Positions 26,564-36,154 of a DNA stretch of 64,000 bases are shown here, piece by piece (positions within the stretch are counted from its first letter, which is position 1; every line of letters begins with the position of its first letter). The stretch covers positions 1 to 64,000 of the forward strand of contig FR895451.1 of NCBI GenBank assembly GCA_000435595.1, in the 5' to 3' direction. The position numbers and the translations under genes are program-made. Source of the stretch: Firmicutes bacterium CAG:882 (GTDB taxonomy: Bacteria; Bacillota; Clostridia; Lachnospirales; Lachnospiraceae). The notes beneath the pieces were generated by a model. The model was given only the letters and a program-made list of their open reading frames with translations. It ran no database searches and was not told the origin of the DNA.

Positions 26564-27574
26564 ATGGCTAAGAAAAGCGGATTAGATGGTATTCAGAAGG
26601 CGGCGGTTCTGTTGATTGCATTAGGACCTGAAATGTCATCGCAGATTTTTAAACATCTGCACGACGATGAGATAGAGCAGCTTACTCTTGAGATTGCCAA
26701 TACCAATAGTGTATCACCGGGAACGAAGGAAGAAGTTCTCAATGAATTTTATGAGGTGTGTCTTGCACAGCAGTATATCGCGGAGGGCGGTATCGGGTAT
26801 GCCAAGGACTTGCTCGAGAAGGCACTTGGTTCAGAACGCGCCAAGGAGGTTATCGGCAAGCTTACCGCAAGTCTTCAGGTACGTCCTTTCGAGTTCGTAA
26901 GAAAGACGGATCCTGCACAGCTTCTCAACTTTATACAGGATGAGCATCCACAGACAATTGCTCTTATATTATCGTATCTTTCACCGGCACAGTCATCCAT
27001 GGTTATCTCGGCACTGCCTCCTGAGAAACAGGCAGATGTAGCTAAGAGAATAGCCCAGATGGACAGAACTTCACCGGATGTCATAAAGGAAGTGGAGGGC
27101 GTATTAGAGCGCAAGCTTGCTTCGCTTGTTAATCAGGATTACACAATCGTCGGCGGTGTTGATGCTATCGTTGAGATACTCAATGCTGTTGACAGAGGAA
27201 CGGAGAAACACATCGTGGAGACTCTCGAAGTGGAGGATCCGGAGCTTGCAGACGAGATCAGAAAGAAGATGTTCGTATTCGAGGATATTCTTTCTCTCGA
27301 CGACAGAGCAATACAGAGAGTGCTGCGTGATATTGATAACAACGATATCGCTGTCGCTCTTAAGAATGCAAATGAGGAAGTTCAGAATGTTATCTTCAGG
27401 AACCTTTCAAAGCGTCTTGCTGCTATGATTAAAGAGGATATGGACTTCATGGGACCTGTACGTCTTAAGGATGTCGAGGATGCTCAGCAGAAGATTGTCA
27501 ATAATATCAGAAAGCTTGAGGATGCAGGTGAGATTGTAATTGCAAGAGGCGGAGGTGACGAGATTGTTGTCTAA
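26564..27574 (+). CDS. fliG: Flagellar motor switch protein FliG
   Basis: The 336-residue product has the three FliG domains. The N-domain binds FliF (GIQKAAVLLIALGPEMSS). The middle domain carries the EHPQTIALILSYL motif. The C-domain has the charged torque helix (DDRAIQRVLRDID...VALKNA). It converts stator force into rotation and, with FliM and FliY, sets the direction. The last 8 bases overlap the likely fliH start. Confidence 0.98.
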   Translation: MAKKSGLDGIQKAAVLLIALGPEMSSQIFKHLHDDEIEQLTLEIANTNSVSPGTKEEVLNEFYEVCLAQQYIAEGGIGYAKDLLEKALGSERAKEVIGKLTASLQVRPFEFVRKTDPAQLLNFIQDEHPQTIALILSYLSPAQSSMVISALPPEKQADVAKRIAQMDRTSPDVIKEVEGVLERKLASLVNQDYTIVGGVDAIVEILNAVDRGTEKHIVETLEVEDPELADEIRKKMFVFEDILSLDDRAIQRVLRDIDNNDIAVALKNANEEVQNVIFRNLSKRLAAMIKEDMDFMGPVRLKDVEDAQQKIVNNIRKLEDAGEIVIARGGGDEIVV

Positions 27575-28400
27575 TCTGCTGAAATACAACAGCTTTGTTG
27601 TAAAAGATTCCGACGATTTTGTTATAGATTCCAACCAGAAGGTGATGGATAAGATAAGCAGCATTAAGAAGAACATCAAGGCTGCATCTTTCATCACACC
27701 GGGAGAACCTGATGCTGACGGGTTCGTGAGCGGACTCAGCGCCCAGGTCGTTGAAGAGTTGACTGAGCCCGATGAGGAAGCTGCCACACAGGAGGAGATT
27801 AATGTTCAGACTGAGGAGATACTTGAGGCTGCCAGAAATGAAGCTGACAGTATCATAAATCAGGCTCACAGGGAGGCAGAATATTTTATAAATGCCGCCA
27901 AAGATGAGGGATATGAGCAGGGATTAAAGAATGGCTCCGCCGATGTTGAAAAGCGTATCAAGGAGCTTGAGACTGAGTATGAGAATAAGAAGAACGAGCT
28001 TGAGACAGAGTACAGGAATAAGATGTCTGAGATAGAACCTGAGCTTGTCGATACGCTTCTTAAGGTGTTTTCCAAGGTTACTCATACGATGGCAGAGGAT
28101 AAAAAGGATATGATTATCTGTCTTATCAATTCTGTCATGAACAATACGGATATCAGCAGGGAATTCATAATACATGTTTCACCTGAGGATTACAGATTTG
28201 CCATAAGCAATCAGCACATGATAAGCGGTGCGGTTTCTAAGGATACACAGATTGAGATTACCGAGGACTCGGCTCTTAAGAGAAATGAATGCCTGATTGA
28301 GACGGATGCAGGAGTGTTTGACTGCAGTCTTGACGTGCAGCTTGATAATCTTATTAAGGATATAAGACTCCTAAGCTGTATGGGAACTGATAAGAAGTAA
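27567..28400 (+). CDS. fliH: Flagellar export regulator FliH
   Basis: No ATG fits the start. TTG 27567 gives MSNLLKYNSFVVK, the usual opening in this family, with GGAGG (27551-27555) inside the end of fliG; TTG 27564 is the alternative. The 277-residue product has a long charged helical segment (about 95-150, EKRIKELETEYENKKNELE) and a C-terminal domain that binds FliI. FliH restrains the export ATPase and links it to the C-ring. An overlapping start and a TTG codon both suggest modest, coupled translation. Confidence 0.9.
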   Translation: MSNLLKYNSFVVKDSDDFVIDSNQKVMDKISSIKKNIKAASFITPGEPDADGFVSGLSAQVVEELTEPDEEAATQEEINVQTEEILEAARNEADSIINQAHREAEYFINAAKDEGYEQGLKNGSADVEKRIKELETEYENKKNELETEYRNKMSEIEPELVDTLLKVFSKVTHTMAEDKKDMIICLINSVMNNTDISREFIIHVSPEDYRFAISNQHMISGAVSKDTQIEITEDSALKRNECLIETDAGVFDCSLDVQLDNLIKDIRLLSCMGTDKK

Positions 28401-28427
28401 AATAATTCCGGTAGGAGAGTGCATACG

Positions 28428-29741
28428 GTGCTTGCAGATATAGATTTGGAAAAATATACAAGACTGGCAGATAAGTCGTACTACAGAAAGCTTGGACGCG
28501 TAACTAAGGTTGTCGGACTCAGCATTGAGTCAGCGGGACCTGACGCTAAGCTGAACGACTTGTGCAGAATAATTCCGAGGGACAATCCCGACAAGGCAAT
28601 ATATGCCGAGGTTGTCGGATTCAAGGAAAAAAGAATACTTTTGATGCCTTTTGAATCGGTAGAGGGAATTGCACCGGGCTGTATAGTCGAGAATACGGGA
28701 AAACCGCTTATGATTAAGGTAGGACCGGAGCTCCTCGGCAAGTCACTTGACGGACTTGGCAATCCTACAGACGGAAGCAGCTTTAATTATACGGATGAGT
28801 ATCCATGTGAGGCTGCACCGCCGGATCCGATGGAGCGAGAGATTATTTCAGAGGTTCTTCCGCTGGGGGTTAAGGCTGTTGACGGTCTTATAACAGTAGG
28901 GAAGGGACAGCGAATCGGAATATTTGCAGGAAGCGGTGTCGGAAAGAGTACACTTCTGGGTATGTTCGCCAGAAACACTAAGGCGGATATCAATGTAATT
29001 GCCCTTATCGGAGAGCGAGGAAGGGAAGTAAGAGAATTCATAGAGCGTGACCTCGGAGAGGAAGGAATGAAGAGAAGCGTTCTCGTTGTTGCAACCTCGG
29101 ACAAGCCGGCACTCATTCGTAATAAGGCTGCAAAGACAGCTACAGCGATTGCGGAGTATTTCAGGGATCAGGGAAAAGATGTGCTTCTCATGATGGATTC
29201 ACTCACGCGTTTCTCCATGGCACAGAGAGAGATTGGTCTTGCATCGGGTGAACCTCCGGTAACAAGAGGATATCCTCCAAGCGTGTACAGTGAGCTGCCG
29301 AAGCTCCTTGAGCGAGCCGGAATGAGCAGCAAGGGCTCAATTACGGGTCTGTACACGGTGCTTGTAGACGGAGACGATTTCAACGAACCTATCACTGATA
29401 CAGCGCGAAGTATTCTCGATGGTCATATAATGCTTAACCGTAAGCTTGCCAATAAGAACCATTATCCGGCTATAGATGTACTCATGAGTATATCTCGAGT
29501 AATGAGCCAGATTGTCGATAAGGAGCATAAAGCTGTTGCAGGCAGACTTAAGAATGTGCTTGCAACCTACACGGAGGCAGAGGACCTTATAAATATCGGA
29601 GCATACAAAAACGGCTCCAACAAGGAAATTGATTATGCCATTGAGAAGCATGATGCCGTCAATAACTATCTTTTACAGGGCGTTGATGACAAATATGAAT
29701 TTGAAGATGAAATTAAGCTTCTCAATGATATTTTTAAATAA
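28428..29741 (+). CDS. fliI: Flagellum-specific export ATPase FliI
   Basis: GTG 28428, ten bases after TAGGAG, gives 437 residues; an in-frame GTG at 28419 touches the ribosome site and is unlikely. The protein is an F1-beta-like ATPase that unfolds and delivers export substrates. Walker A is GSGVGKST (about residues 167-174), the Walker B region is VLLMMDSLTRFSMAQREIG, and the family signature GYPPSVYSELPKLLERAG follows. It is flanked by its partners fliH and fliJ. Confidence 0.97.
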   Translation: MLADIDLEKYTRLADKSYYRKLGRVTKVVGLSIESAGPDAKLNDLCRIIPRDNPDKAIYAEVVGFKEKRILLMPFESVEGIAPGCIVENTGKPLMIKVGPELLGKSLDGLGNPTDGSSFNYTDEYPCEAAPPDPMEREIISEVLPLGVKAVDGLITVGKGQRIGIFAGSGVGKSTLLGMFARNTKADINVIALIGERGREVREFIERDLGEEGMKRSVLVVATSDKPALIRNKAAKTATAIAEYFRDQGKDVLLMMDSLTRFSMAQREIGLASGEPPVTRGYPPSVYSELPKLLERAGMSSKGSITGLYTVLVDGDDFNEPITDTARSILDGHIMLNRKLANKNHYPAIDVLMSISRVMSQIVDKEHKAVAGRLKNVLATYTEAEDLINIGAYKNGSNKEIDYAIEKHDAVNNYLLQGVDDKYEFEDEIKLLNDIFK

Positions 29742-29802
29742 TCATTGATTTTGGAATTTTGATAATTTCGGAACATGATGGAATGTCGGGAGATGCATTG
29801 TA

Positions 29803-30246
29803 ATGGCTAAGTTCGTATATAGAATGCAGAACATATTAGACATTAAAAATAAGCTTGAAATACAGGCTAAGAACTCCTATGCGGTTGCAAGAATGAGACT
29901 TAACAAGGAGGAGGAGAAGCTTGACGGGCTGTTTGCTCAGAAGAAGGCGTATGAGGATGCATACAGACAGCAGCTTTCCGGCAGCATTGATGTCAGACAG
30001 ATTAATATATGTAAGAATGCCATAGAGCTGTCGAAGAATATGATAAAGAAACAGCTTGTGGAGGTTAAGGTAGCTTCGCTTAACCTTGAGGCGGCGCAAA
30101 AGCGTCTCGGAGAGATTATGAAGGAGCGAAAGATTCAGGAAAAACTCAGAGAAAAAGCATACGAAGAATTTCTTCAGGAACTCAATGACCAGGAGAAAAA
30201 GGAAATAGATGAGCTCGTAAGCTTCCGATTTGAACAGGAGGAATAG
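29803..30246 (+). CDS. fliJ: Flagellar export chaperone FliJ
   Basis: The 147-residue protein is almost wholly coiled coil and highly charged, starting MAKFVYRMQNILDIKNKLE, the usual FliJ opening. FliJ is the central stalk of the FliI hexamer and cycles export chaperones. The gene lies between fliI and a motE-like gene, as expected. Confidence 0.92.
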   Translation: MAKFVYRMQNILDIKNKLEIQAKNSYAVARMRLNKEEEKLDGLFAQKKAYEDAYRQQLSGSIDVRQINICKNAIELSKNMIKKQLVEVKVASLNLEAAQKRLGEIMKERKIQEKLREKAYEEFLQELNDQEKKEIDELVSFRFEQEE

Positions 30247-30247
30247 T

Positions 30248-31120
30248 ATGGCGGAAGAACTTGATGACTTATTAGATGAACAGGAGGAAGAAAAAAAATC
30301 CAATAAGCTTGTAATAATTCTTGTTACGGTGCTGATTATTTTAATCTGGCTTGCCATATTTGTTCTGCTTGTCAAGCTTGATGTCGGAGGATTCGGAAGT
30401 AAGGTATTAAGACCTGTGCTCAAGGATGTTCCGGTTATTAACAAGATACTTCCTGATGCAAGCAATGAGGAAATCGGAATGGACAGCAAGTATCCGTACA
30501 CGACCCTCTCGGAGGCAATTGCACGGATAGAGGAGCTTGAAAATGAAAATCTCGCACTCAATGAGGCTGCGGCAACGGATGCGGAAACGATAGCAAGCCT
30601 TACATCAGAGGTCGCAAGACTAACTCCTTTTGAGACATATCAGAAGAACTATGAGGAGCTTAAGAGGCAGTTCGATGAGCAGGTTGTATTCGGCAACGAT
30701 TACACAGGCAACTACGCAGCAGACCCGGAGACATATAAGACATGGTATGAAAGTATTGATCCGGAGAATGCGGCAGCCATATATCAGCAGGTACTTGAAA
30801 AACAGGCAAGCAGTCAGATTATAACCGACCTTGCAGCTACATATTCCAAAATGAAGGCTGCTCAGGCAGCTTCAATCTTAGAGGAAATGACCGGAGATGA
30901 GGAGAAGGTTGCCTCAATACTTGCAAGCATGAGCGTGGCAAAGGCGGCAGACATATTACAGAATATGACTTCAATCTATGCCGCAAAGATAACACTTCTC
31001 ATGTATCCGTCGCCATATACCATGGAGGAGTATCGCGAGAACAGAATACAGGAGAGTCAGGGTAAGAATCCTGTAGGAAATCCGGACGGTACGCACGACG
31101 GAAGCAATGCACCAAGATAG
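30248..31120 (+). CDS. MotE-like protein with MgtE N-terminal domain
   Basis: The 290-residue product starts at ATG 30248, one base after the fliJ stop. An acidic N-terminus precedes one membrane helix (about 25-48), then a coiled coil (IARIEELENENLALNEA), then an MgtE_N-type helical domain (MKAAQAASILEEM, KAADILQNM). This plan fits the MotE/FlbB/YlxF group, which in some bacteria chaperones the stator protein MotC or aids motor assembly. The role in Firmicutes is little studied. Its place between fliJ and fliK is conserved. Confidence 0.75.
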   Translation: MAEELDDLLDEQEEEKKSNKLVIILVTVLIILIWLAIFVLLVKLDVGGFGSKVLRPVLKDVPVINKILPDASNEEIGMDSKYPYTTLSEAIARIEELENENLALNEAAATDAETIASLTSEVARLTPFETYQKNYEELKRQFDEQVVFGNDYTGNYAADPETYKTWYESIDPENAAAIYQQVLEKQASSQIITDLAATYSKMKAAQAASILEEMTGDEEKVASILASMSVAKAADILQNMTSIYAAKITLLMYPSPYTMEEYRENRIQESQGKNPVGNPDGTHDGSNAPR

Positions 31121-31193
31121 TTATCCGGTTATCCGGTTGACTATAAAGCTGTGACACACAGCACAGAATATCATAGAAAGGAGGATATGTGAC

Positions 31194-32624
31194 ATGGCAG
31201 CTGACACGAATATTCAGAATTTGTCTTCCGTGTCGAAAAAAGGCAGTCTGTACAATATCGCAGCTCAGAATGTTACCAAGGCAACGGATGCTTTCGGCAA
31301 TATGATGAAGCAGTCGATTAAAACTGCTTCTAATGCAGTGAACACCGTAAAAGGTCAGGACACTCCGGGTATTCAGGAAAAAATGTCCAACCGCCGCTCA
31401 CAGGTTGAGTACATTGTAAGAGGCGCAAGACATACCGGTGATGGAACCGCTGTTGACGAATCTGTTATGACAAGTGACCTCAAGGCGTTAACAAGTGACA
31501 TTAGGGCGGTGGTATGTGCAGTGCTTGATGTGACCGATGAAGAGCTTGAGAAGATGCTTGCAGAGAGCGGAATGTGCATAACCGATTTGCTGAATCAGAG
31601 TAATCTCGCCGATTTTGTGGCAGATAACCTTGCCGACGGTGATTCAATGAAGCTCCTGACTGACAGCAGCGTATCACAGGCTTACTCGGAGCTTGGAAAC
31701 GGGATTAAGAATCTGATAAGCAATGCTTCAGATGAGCTTGGTGTATCGGCTGAGGAACTTACGGATATGCTCAAGGACTTTGTCACAGTACAGAACAATG
31801 CTGATGTTGATGAAAAAACAAGTCCGGTCAGCAACGCTTCTGCAGTGAATATGCAGGACGGAATGCTCAATGAGCCTGTTATGGAAAATACTGTACAGAA
31901 CACGGTAAACAACAGACAGACCACGGCAGATGCGGGCATGGAACAGAAGACAGAGTCAGAGGACAATGTGCAGAATGTCAATCAGCCGACAACGGGAACT
32001 CTTGAGGAGAAAATTACATTGACTTCCGATAACAATACGGGTTCTCATATGACGGGCAATGGAAGTGAGAGCCTGTCGGGACAGTTCCTTGAGACGCTCA
32101 TAAGCAATGTTGACAATTCAATTAATGCTGAGAGTGCATTTGAGGGATACAATGTGAGCTCGGAGGAGATTGTAAGACAGATAATCGATGCGGTTAAGGT
32201 CAACGTAAACAGCACTTCGACGGAGATGGAATTGCAGCTTCATCCGGAGAGCCTCGGAAAGGTTAATCTTGTCGTTGCGGCTAAGGACGGTATTATAACA
32301 GCACAGATTGCCGCGCAGGACGAGGCGGTCAAGAATGTGATTGAGAATCAGCTTGTGATGCTCAAGGAAAGCTTTGAACAGCAGGGACTTAAAGTTGAAG
32401 CGGTTGAGGTAACGGTTCAGAGCCACGGCTTTGAGACAGGAAAGAATCTCGAAGGAAGAGACGATAACGCAGGCAGTGAGAATGATGGCAGTCACAGACA
32501 GACAAGAAGGCTCACGCTAGATGAGATTAATGCGTTGATAGGCGATGATGAACTTACGGATGACGAGAATCTCGCAGTCGAGATGATGAGAGCGACCGGA
32601 AGAAGCATTGACTACATGGCATAA
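31194..32624 (+). CDS. fliK: Flagellar hook-length control protein FliK
   Basis: The 476-residue protein has a poorly conserved, Asn/Thr/Ser-rich middle and a recognisable C-terminal domain (MELQLHPESLGKVNLVV, VIENQLVMLKESFEQQGL). This domain switches export from hook to filament when the hook is complete. GGAGG precedes ATG 31194. The leader gap 31121-31193 has a short direct repeat TTATCCGG, TTATCCGG but no gene. Confidence 0.9.
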   Translation: MAADTNIQNLSSVSKKGSLYNIAAQNVTKATDAFGNMMKQSIKTASNAVNTVKGQDTPGIQEKMSNRRSQVEYIVRGARHTGDGTAVDESVMTSDLKALTSDIRAVVCAVLDVTDEELEKMLAESGMCITDLLNQSNLADFVADNLADGDSMKLLTDSSVSQAYSELGNGIKNLISNASDELGVSAEELTDMLKDFVTVQNNADVDEKTSPVSNASAVNMQDGMLNEPVMENTVQNTVNNRQTTADAGMEQKTESEDNVQNVNQPTTGTLEEKITLTSDNNTGSHMTGNGSESLSGQFLETLISNVDNSINAESAFEGYNVSSEEIVRQIIDAVKVNVNSTSTEMELQLHPESLGKVNLVVAAKDGIITAQIAAQDEAVKNVIENQLVMLKESFEQQGLKVEAVEVTVQSHGFETGKNLEGRDDNAGSENDGSHRQTRRLTLDEINALIGDDELTDDENLAVEMMRATGRSIDYMA

Positions 32625-32672
32625 TAATTAATAATAATAATTCCGCCTATGCGGGAGGAAAGGAGAACAACG

Positions 32673-33158
32673 ATGGCAATAAGTGCACAGATAGTTAACG
32701 GCAAAATTTATGCTAATACAACACCCGATAACCTGTCAGAAGACACAAAGGGTACTTCTACGATGGGTAAGGATCAGTTCTTACAGATTCTTGTAGCTGA
32801 GATGCAGTATCAGGATCCGCTTGAGCCTACAACTAATACAGAGTGGGTATCACAGATGGCTACTTTCTCGCAGATTGAGGAACTTCAGAATATGTCGGAG
32901 TCTATGCGGACAGGACAGGCACAGAATCTTGTCGGGAAATATGTTATCATGGCTACGACGGACAGCACCGGTGAGACAAAATACACAAGCGGTAAGGTAC
33001 AGACGGTTGAGATTCGTGAGGATGGTACATATCTCTCAATCGGTGGTTATCTCTACAATATTGATGATTTATACTCAGTTGTTGATGAGGATTACTACAA
33101 GAAACTTACGGGCGGCAGTTCAACAGGCAGTGGTTCAGACAGCACCGATAAAGAGTAA
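32673..33158 (+). CDS. flgD: Flagellar hook scaffold protein FlgD
   Basis: ATG 32673, seven bases after AAAGGAG, gives 161 residues; ATG 32649 lacks a site. The N-terminal motif MGKDQFLQILVAEMQYQDPLEP is nearly invariant in FlgD (only part is quoted as contiguous here: FLQILVAEMQYQDPLEP). The short beta C-domain is reduced compared with enterobacterial FlgD, as usual in clostridia. It caps the growing hook and precedes flgE. Confidence 0.94.
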   Translation: MAISAQIVNGKIYANTTPDNLSEDTKGTSTMGKDQFLQILVAEMQYQDPLEPTTNTEWVSQMATFSQIEELQNMSESMRTGQAQNLVGKYVIMATTDSTGETKYTSGKVQTVEIREDGTYLSIGGYLYNIDDLYSVVDEDYYKKLTGGSSTGSGSDSTDKE

Positions 33159-33181
33159 GCGGTTCAAGCAAAGGAGCGAAT

Positions 33182-33598
33182 ATGGAGATTAAAAACAATG
33201 TTTATTCCTCCATTGAACAGATCACGGGTCAATATCTGATTCAAAAGACGAAAGAAAGCAAGGATGCGGCCGTTTCGCAGACAATATCCTTTGAGGATAT
33301 GTTGAGACAGGAGTGGCAGAATAGTAAAGACACTACCACGGATGGTAGTCTTAAATTTTCAAAGCATGCCGGCGAGCGCTTGAGGCAGAGAAATATAACA
33401 TTGTCCGACGACCAGATGGCAAGACTTCAGGACGGAGCAAAGAAAGCATCCGATAAGGGTATCAGGGAATCACTTGTTATAATGGACAGCCTTTCTTTCA
33501 TTGTAAACACCAAAAGCAACACGGTGATTACAGCAATGGAACAGAGCAGTGATGCTGACAATATCTATACTAATATTGATGGAGCAGTGATAATATAG
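33182..33598 (+). CDS. Flagellar operon protein, TIGR02530 family
   Basis: The 138-residue protein fits the family found only in flagellar operons of Firmicutes and some others. The central segment FSKHAGERLRQRNITLSD and the strand SLSFIVNTKSNTVITAM are the family pattern. Its place between flgD and flgE is also typical. The function is unknown; a hook-assembly role is presumed. The start ATG 33182 has AAAGGAG upstream. Confidence 0.9.
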   Translation: MEIKNNVYSSIEQITGQYLIQKTKESKDAAVSQTISFEDMLRQEWQNSKDTTTDGSLKFSKHAGERLRQRNITLSDDQMARLQDGAKKASDKGIRESLVIMDSLSFIVNTKSNTVITAMEQSSDADNIYTNIDGAVII

Positions 33599-33677
33599 AC
33601 CGGACCGATGAGGAGGTCGAGGACTTTGAATGATTGAGAAGCCCGACACGGTTCCATAATCAGGAGGAACAATTACT

Positions 33678-34985
33678 ATGATGAGATCACTTTTCTCTGG
33701 TGTGGCAGGTCTTAAGACACATCAGACCAAGATGGACGTTATTGGTAACAATATCGCCAATGTAAATACTGTCGGATATAAGGCACAGTCCGTATCCTTC
33801 AGTGATGTATTATACCAGACAACACAGAGTGCGTCAGGCCCTAACGCTTCAACAGGACGAGGCGGTACGAACGCAATGCAGATAGGTCTTGGCTCTAAGG
33901 TTGCAGCCATGAGCACATCCGTATCGGATCCAGGCGGTTCACAGGCAACCAATAGTCCGTTCGACCTTATGATTAACGGAGATTCAATGTTCATTGTAAA
34001 CGACGGTACACAGAATTTCTTTACAAGAGCAGGTAACTTTACAACAGATTCCTCCGGTAATCTTGTCACAAGTGCAGGTTACAGTGTAATGGGATGGCTT
34101 CCTGATGCCAATGGCAATATTCAGAGAGCAACAGTTAAGCCGCTTTCAATCTACACGGCAGCAAATAAATATACCAACCCTACGCAGACTACACAGACCA
34201 CAATAACAGGTAATATTAACAAGGAGGACGAGAGCTTCTCAGCCACAGGCGGAAAAATCTCAACCAACGTAAGCTTTTATGATAATCTCGGCTACGAGTA
34301 CAGAGCAACGCTCTCAATCAGTCAGGATGCTGCTGATCCGTACAGCTACAATATTACATGTACGGCAATGACATGTAACGGAACGGATATGGGACTGACC
34401 GATGCTCAGCTTCAGGCGGTTATTAACAATGTCAACATTAAATTTAATAGCGCAGACGGAAGTCTTGAAACAGGTAATCCGCTTACACTCACCGTTACAG
34501 GCCTGGGTAATTCGTTTGACCAGAACATTACTGTTGATATTTCGCAGGTTACATGCTTTGGTAAGGATACATCGCTTGTGCCTAAGAAGGGTGATGCTGA
34601 CGGACAGAATGCAGGTCTTGCAGCAGGTAAGATGACATCCGTAAGCATTCAGACAGACGGTAAGATTATTGCAAGCTATGATAACGGTGCATCTAAGACA
34701 CTCGGACAGATTGTCGTAGCAACCTTCACGAATCTTGCAGGTCTTGAGAAAGCAGGTTCTAACCTGTATTCAGCGACCATGAACTCAGGTGAATTCGATG
34801 GTATCGGTCAGGACGTAACTTCAGACGGCGGTTCTTTCGCACCGGGTTATGTTGAGATGTCAAATGTAGACCTTGCCGGACAGTTCACGGACATGATTAC
34901 AACACAGAGAGGTTTCCAGGCTAATTCACGTATCATCACGGTATCGGATACAATGCTTGAGGAACTTATAAATCTTAAGAGATAA
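33678..34985 (+). CDS. flgE: Flagellar hook protein FlgE
   Basis: The 435-residue protein polymerises into the hook. The N-terminus (MRSLFSGVAGLKTHQTKMDVIG, then NIANVNTVGYKA) and the C-terminus (SNVDLAGQFTDMITTQRGFQANSRII) carry the coiled-coil regions shared by rod, hook and filament proteins. The middle is variable and Thr/Ser-rich. AGGAGGAA lies upstream of ATG 33678. The gap 33599-33677 holds nothing recognisable. Confidence 0.96.
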   Translation: MMRSLFSGVAGLKTHQTKMDVIGNNIANVNTVGYKAQSVSFSDVLYQTTQSASGPNASTGRGGTNAMQIGLGSKVAAMSTSVSDPGGSQATNSPFDLMINGDSMFIVNDGTQNFFTRAGNFTTDSSGNLVTSAGYSVMGWLPDANGNIQRATVKPLSIYTAANKYTNPTQTTQTTITGNINKEDESFSATGGKISTNVSFYDNLGYEYRATLSISQDAADPYSYNITCTAMTCNGTDMGLTDAQLQAVINNVNIKFNSADGSLETGNPLTLTVTGLGNSFDQNITVDISQVTCFGKDTSLVPKKGDADGQNAGLAAGKMTSVSIQTDGKIIASYDNGASKTLGQIVVATFTNLAGLEKAGSNLYSATMNSGEFDGIGQDVTSDGGSFAPGYVEMSNVDLAGQFTDMITTQRGFQANSRIITVSDTMLEELINLKR

Positions 34986-35017
34986 CAGATTTAAATAATA
35001 TTATTTAGGAGCAGGCC

Positions 35018-35917
35018 ATGAAGTCAGTCACCATTATCGGAGCCAACAGTTATATAGCAAGAAATCTTATACAGAGCATTGCGGACAGTGATGCACAGAT
35101 AAAGATGTATTTATATGACAGGGAGGAGACGCATAAGGATGGACATTCAGGCTATGCTCCTATTGATATTATGAGCAGCGATTCAATGGAAGCCGTGAGA
35201 TATGATGTGGATGCGGTAATTCTTTTTACCGGAAGAACCGGAACGTATGTGGGGTTTGACGAGCCTGAAAGCTTTATAAAGGTAAATGAGCTTGGACTTC
35301 TCAATGTATTAAATGCCATGAGAAAGGCAGATTCGACGGCAAAGCTTGTATTCCCTTCCACAAGGCTTGTATATAAGGGAAAAGATGAAATTCTTTCAGA
35401 GGATGCCGAGAAGGAAATGAAGACGGTGTACGCCGTGAATAAGTTTGCCTGTGAACAGTACCTTAAAATGTATCATGAGGTATTCGGGATACATTATTGT
35501 ATTTTCAGAATATGCGTTCCTTACGGAAGTCTTTTAAAAGGCGTGAGCTCTTACGGAACAGCAGAGTTCTTCATAGGGAAGGCGGCAGCGGGTGAGAATA
35601 TCTCGCTGTATGGAGACGGAGAGGTCAGAAGAACACTGACATACATCGGAGATTTATGCAGGACGATTGCAGAAGGAAGCTTTTCGGACGGATGTATGGA
35701 CGATGTCTATAATATAGGCGGTGAAGACTACAGCCTTAAGGAGATGGCACTTGCGACAGCGGACAGATACGGTGTTGATGTTGAATATACACCTTGGCCT
35801 GAGAGTGCGCTTAAGATTGAATCGGGAAGCACGGTGTTTGACAGCAGCAAGCTTGATGCTATTCTCGGAAGCATAAGAAGGATGAGCTTTAAAAGATGGA
35901 TTGGAGGGGGAGAATGA
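35018..35917 (+). CDS. NAD-dependent epimerase/dehydratase-family protein in the flagellar operon
   Basis: The 299-residue extended SDR protein has an N-terminal dinucleotide fold (TIIGANSYIARNL), the catalytic pair Y138-x3-K142 (YAVNKFACE) and a serine-containing PSTRLVY strand. IYGD-type text appears as LYGDGEVRRTLTYIGDL. These are the marks of sugar-nucleotide epimerases or dehydratases. The glycine motif is degenerate (GANSYIA instead of GxxGxxG). It is the only metabolic gene in the operon and overlaps flbD by four bases, so it is a stable member. A role in flagellar sugar decoration or in a nearby surface glycan is possible but unproven. Confidence 0.82.
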   Translation: MKSVTIIGANSYIARNLIQSIADSDAQIKMYLYDREETHKDGHSGYAPIDIMSSDSMEAVRYDVDAVILFTGRTGTYVGFDEPESFIKVNELGLLNVLNAMRKADSTAKLVFPSTRLVYKGKDEILSEDAEKEMKTVYAVNKFACEQYLKMYHEVFGIHYCIFRICVPYGSLLKGVSSYGTAEFFIGKAAAGENISLYGDGEVRRTLTYIGDLCRTIAEGSFSDGCMDDVYNIGGEDYSLKEMALATADRYGVDVEYTPWPESALKIESGSTVFDSSKLDAILGSIRRMSFKRWIGGGE

Positions 35918-36120
35918 TTGATTTGACAAGGTTAAACGGAGTTAATTTTACCGTTAACTGTGATTTGATAGAGAGTATTGAAGAGACTCCGGACACGGTG
36001 GTGACACTCACAACCGGGAAAAAATTAATAGTAAAAGAAAGTAGACAAGCAATAAAAAATTTAGTATTATCTTATAAGAGGAAAATTTACATCGAAAGAA
36101 CAGCCTTGGAAGAGGCCTAA
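35914..36120 (+). CDS. flbD: Flagellar protein FlbD
   Basis: The 68-residue protein starts at ATG 35914, overlapping the preceding stop (ATGA), with GGAGGGGG upstream. MIDLTRLNGVNF and the SIEETPDTVVTLTTGKK stretch are the standard FlbD pattern. It is found beside motA in Firmicute flagellar operons; the function is not well defined. It is unrelated to the Caulobacter regulator of the same name. Confidence 0.92.
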   Translation: MIDLTRLNGVNFTVNCDLIESIEETPDTVVTLTTGKKLIVKESRQAIKNLVLSYKRKIYIERTALEEA

Positions 36121-36154
36121 TATACAAATAATAATGACTGGCAGGTGAATAAAG

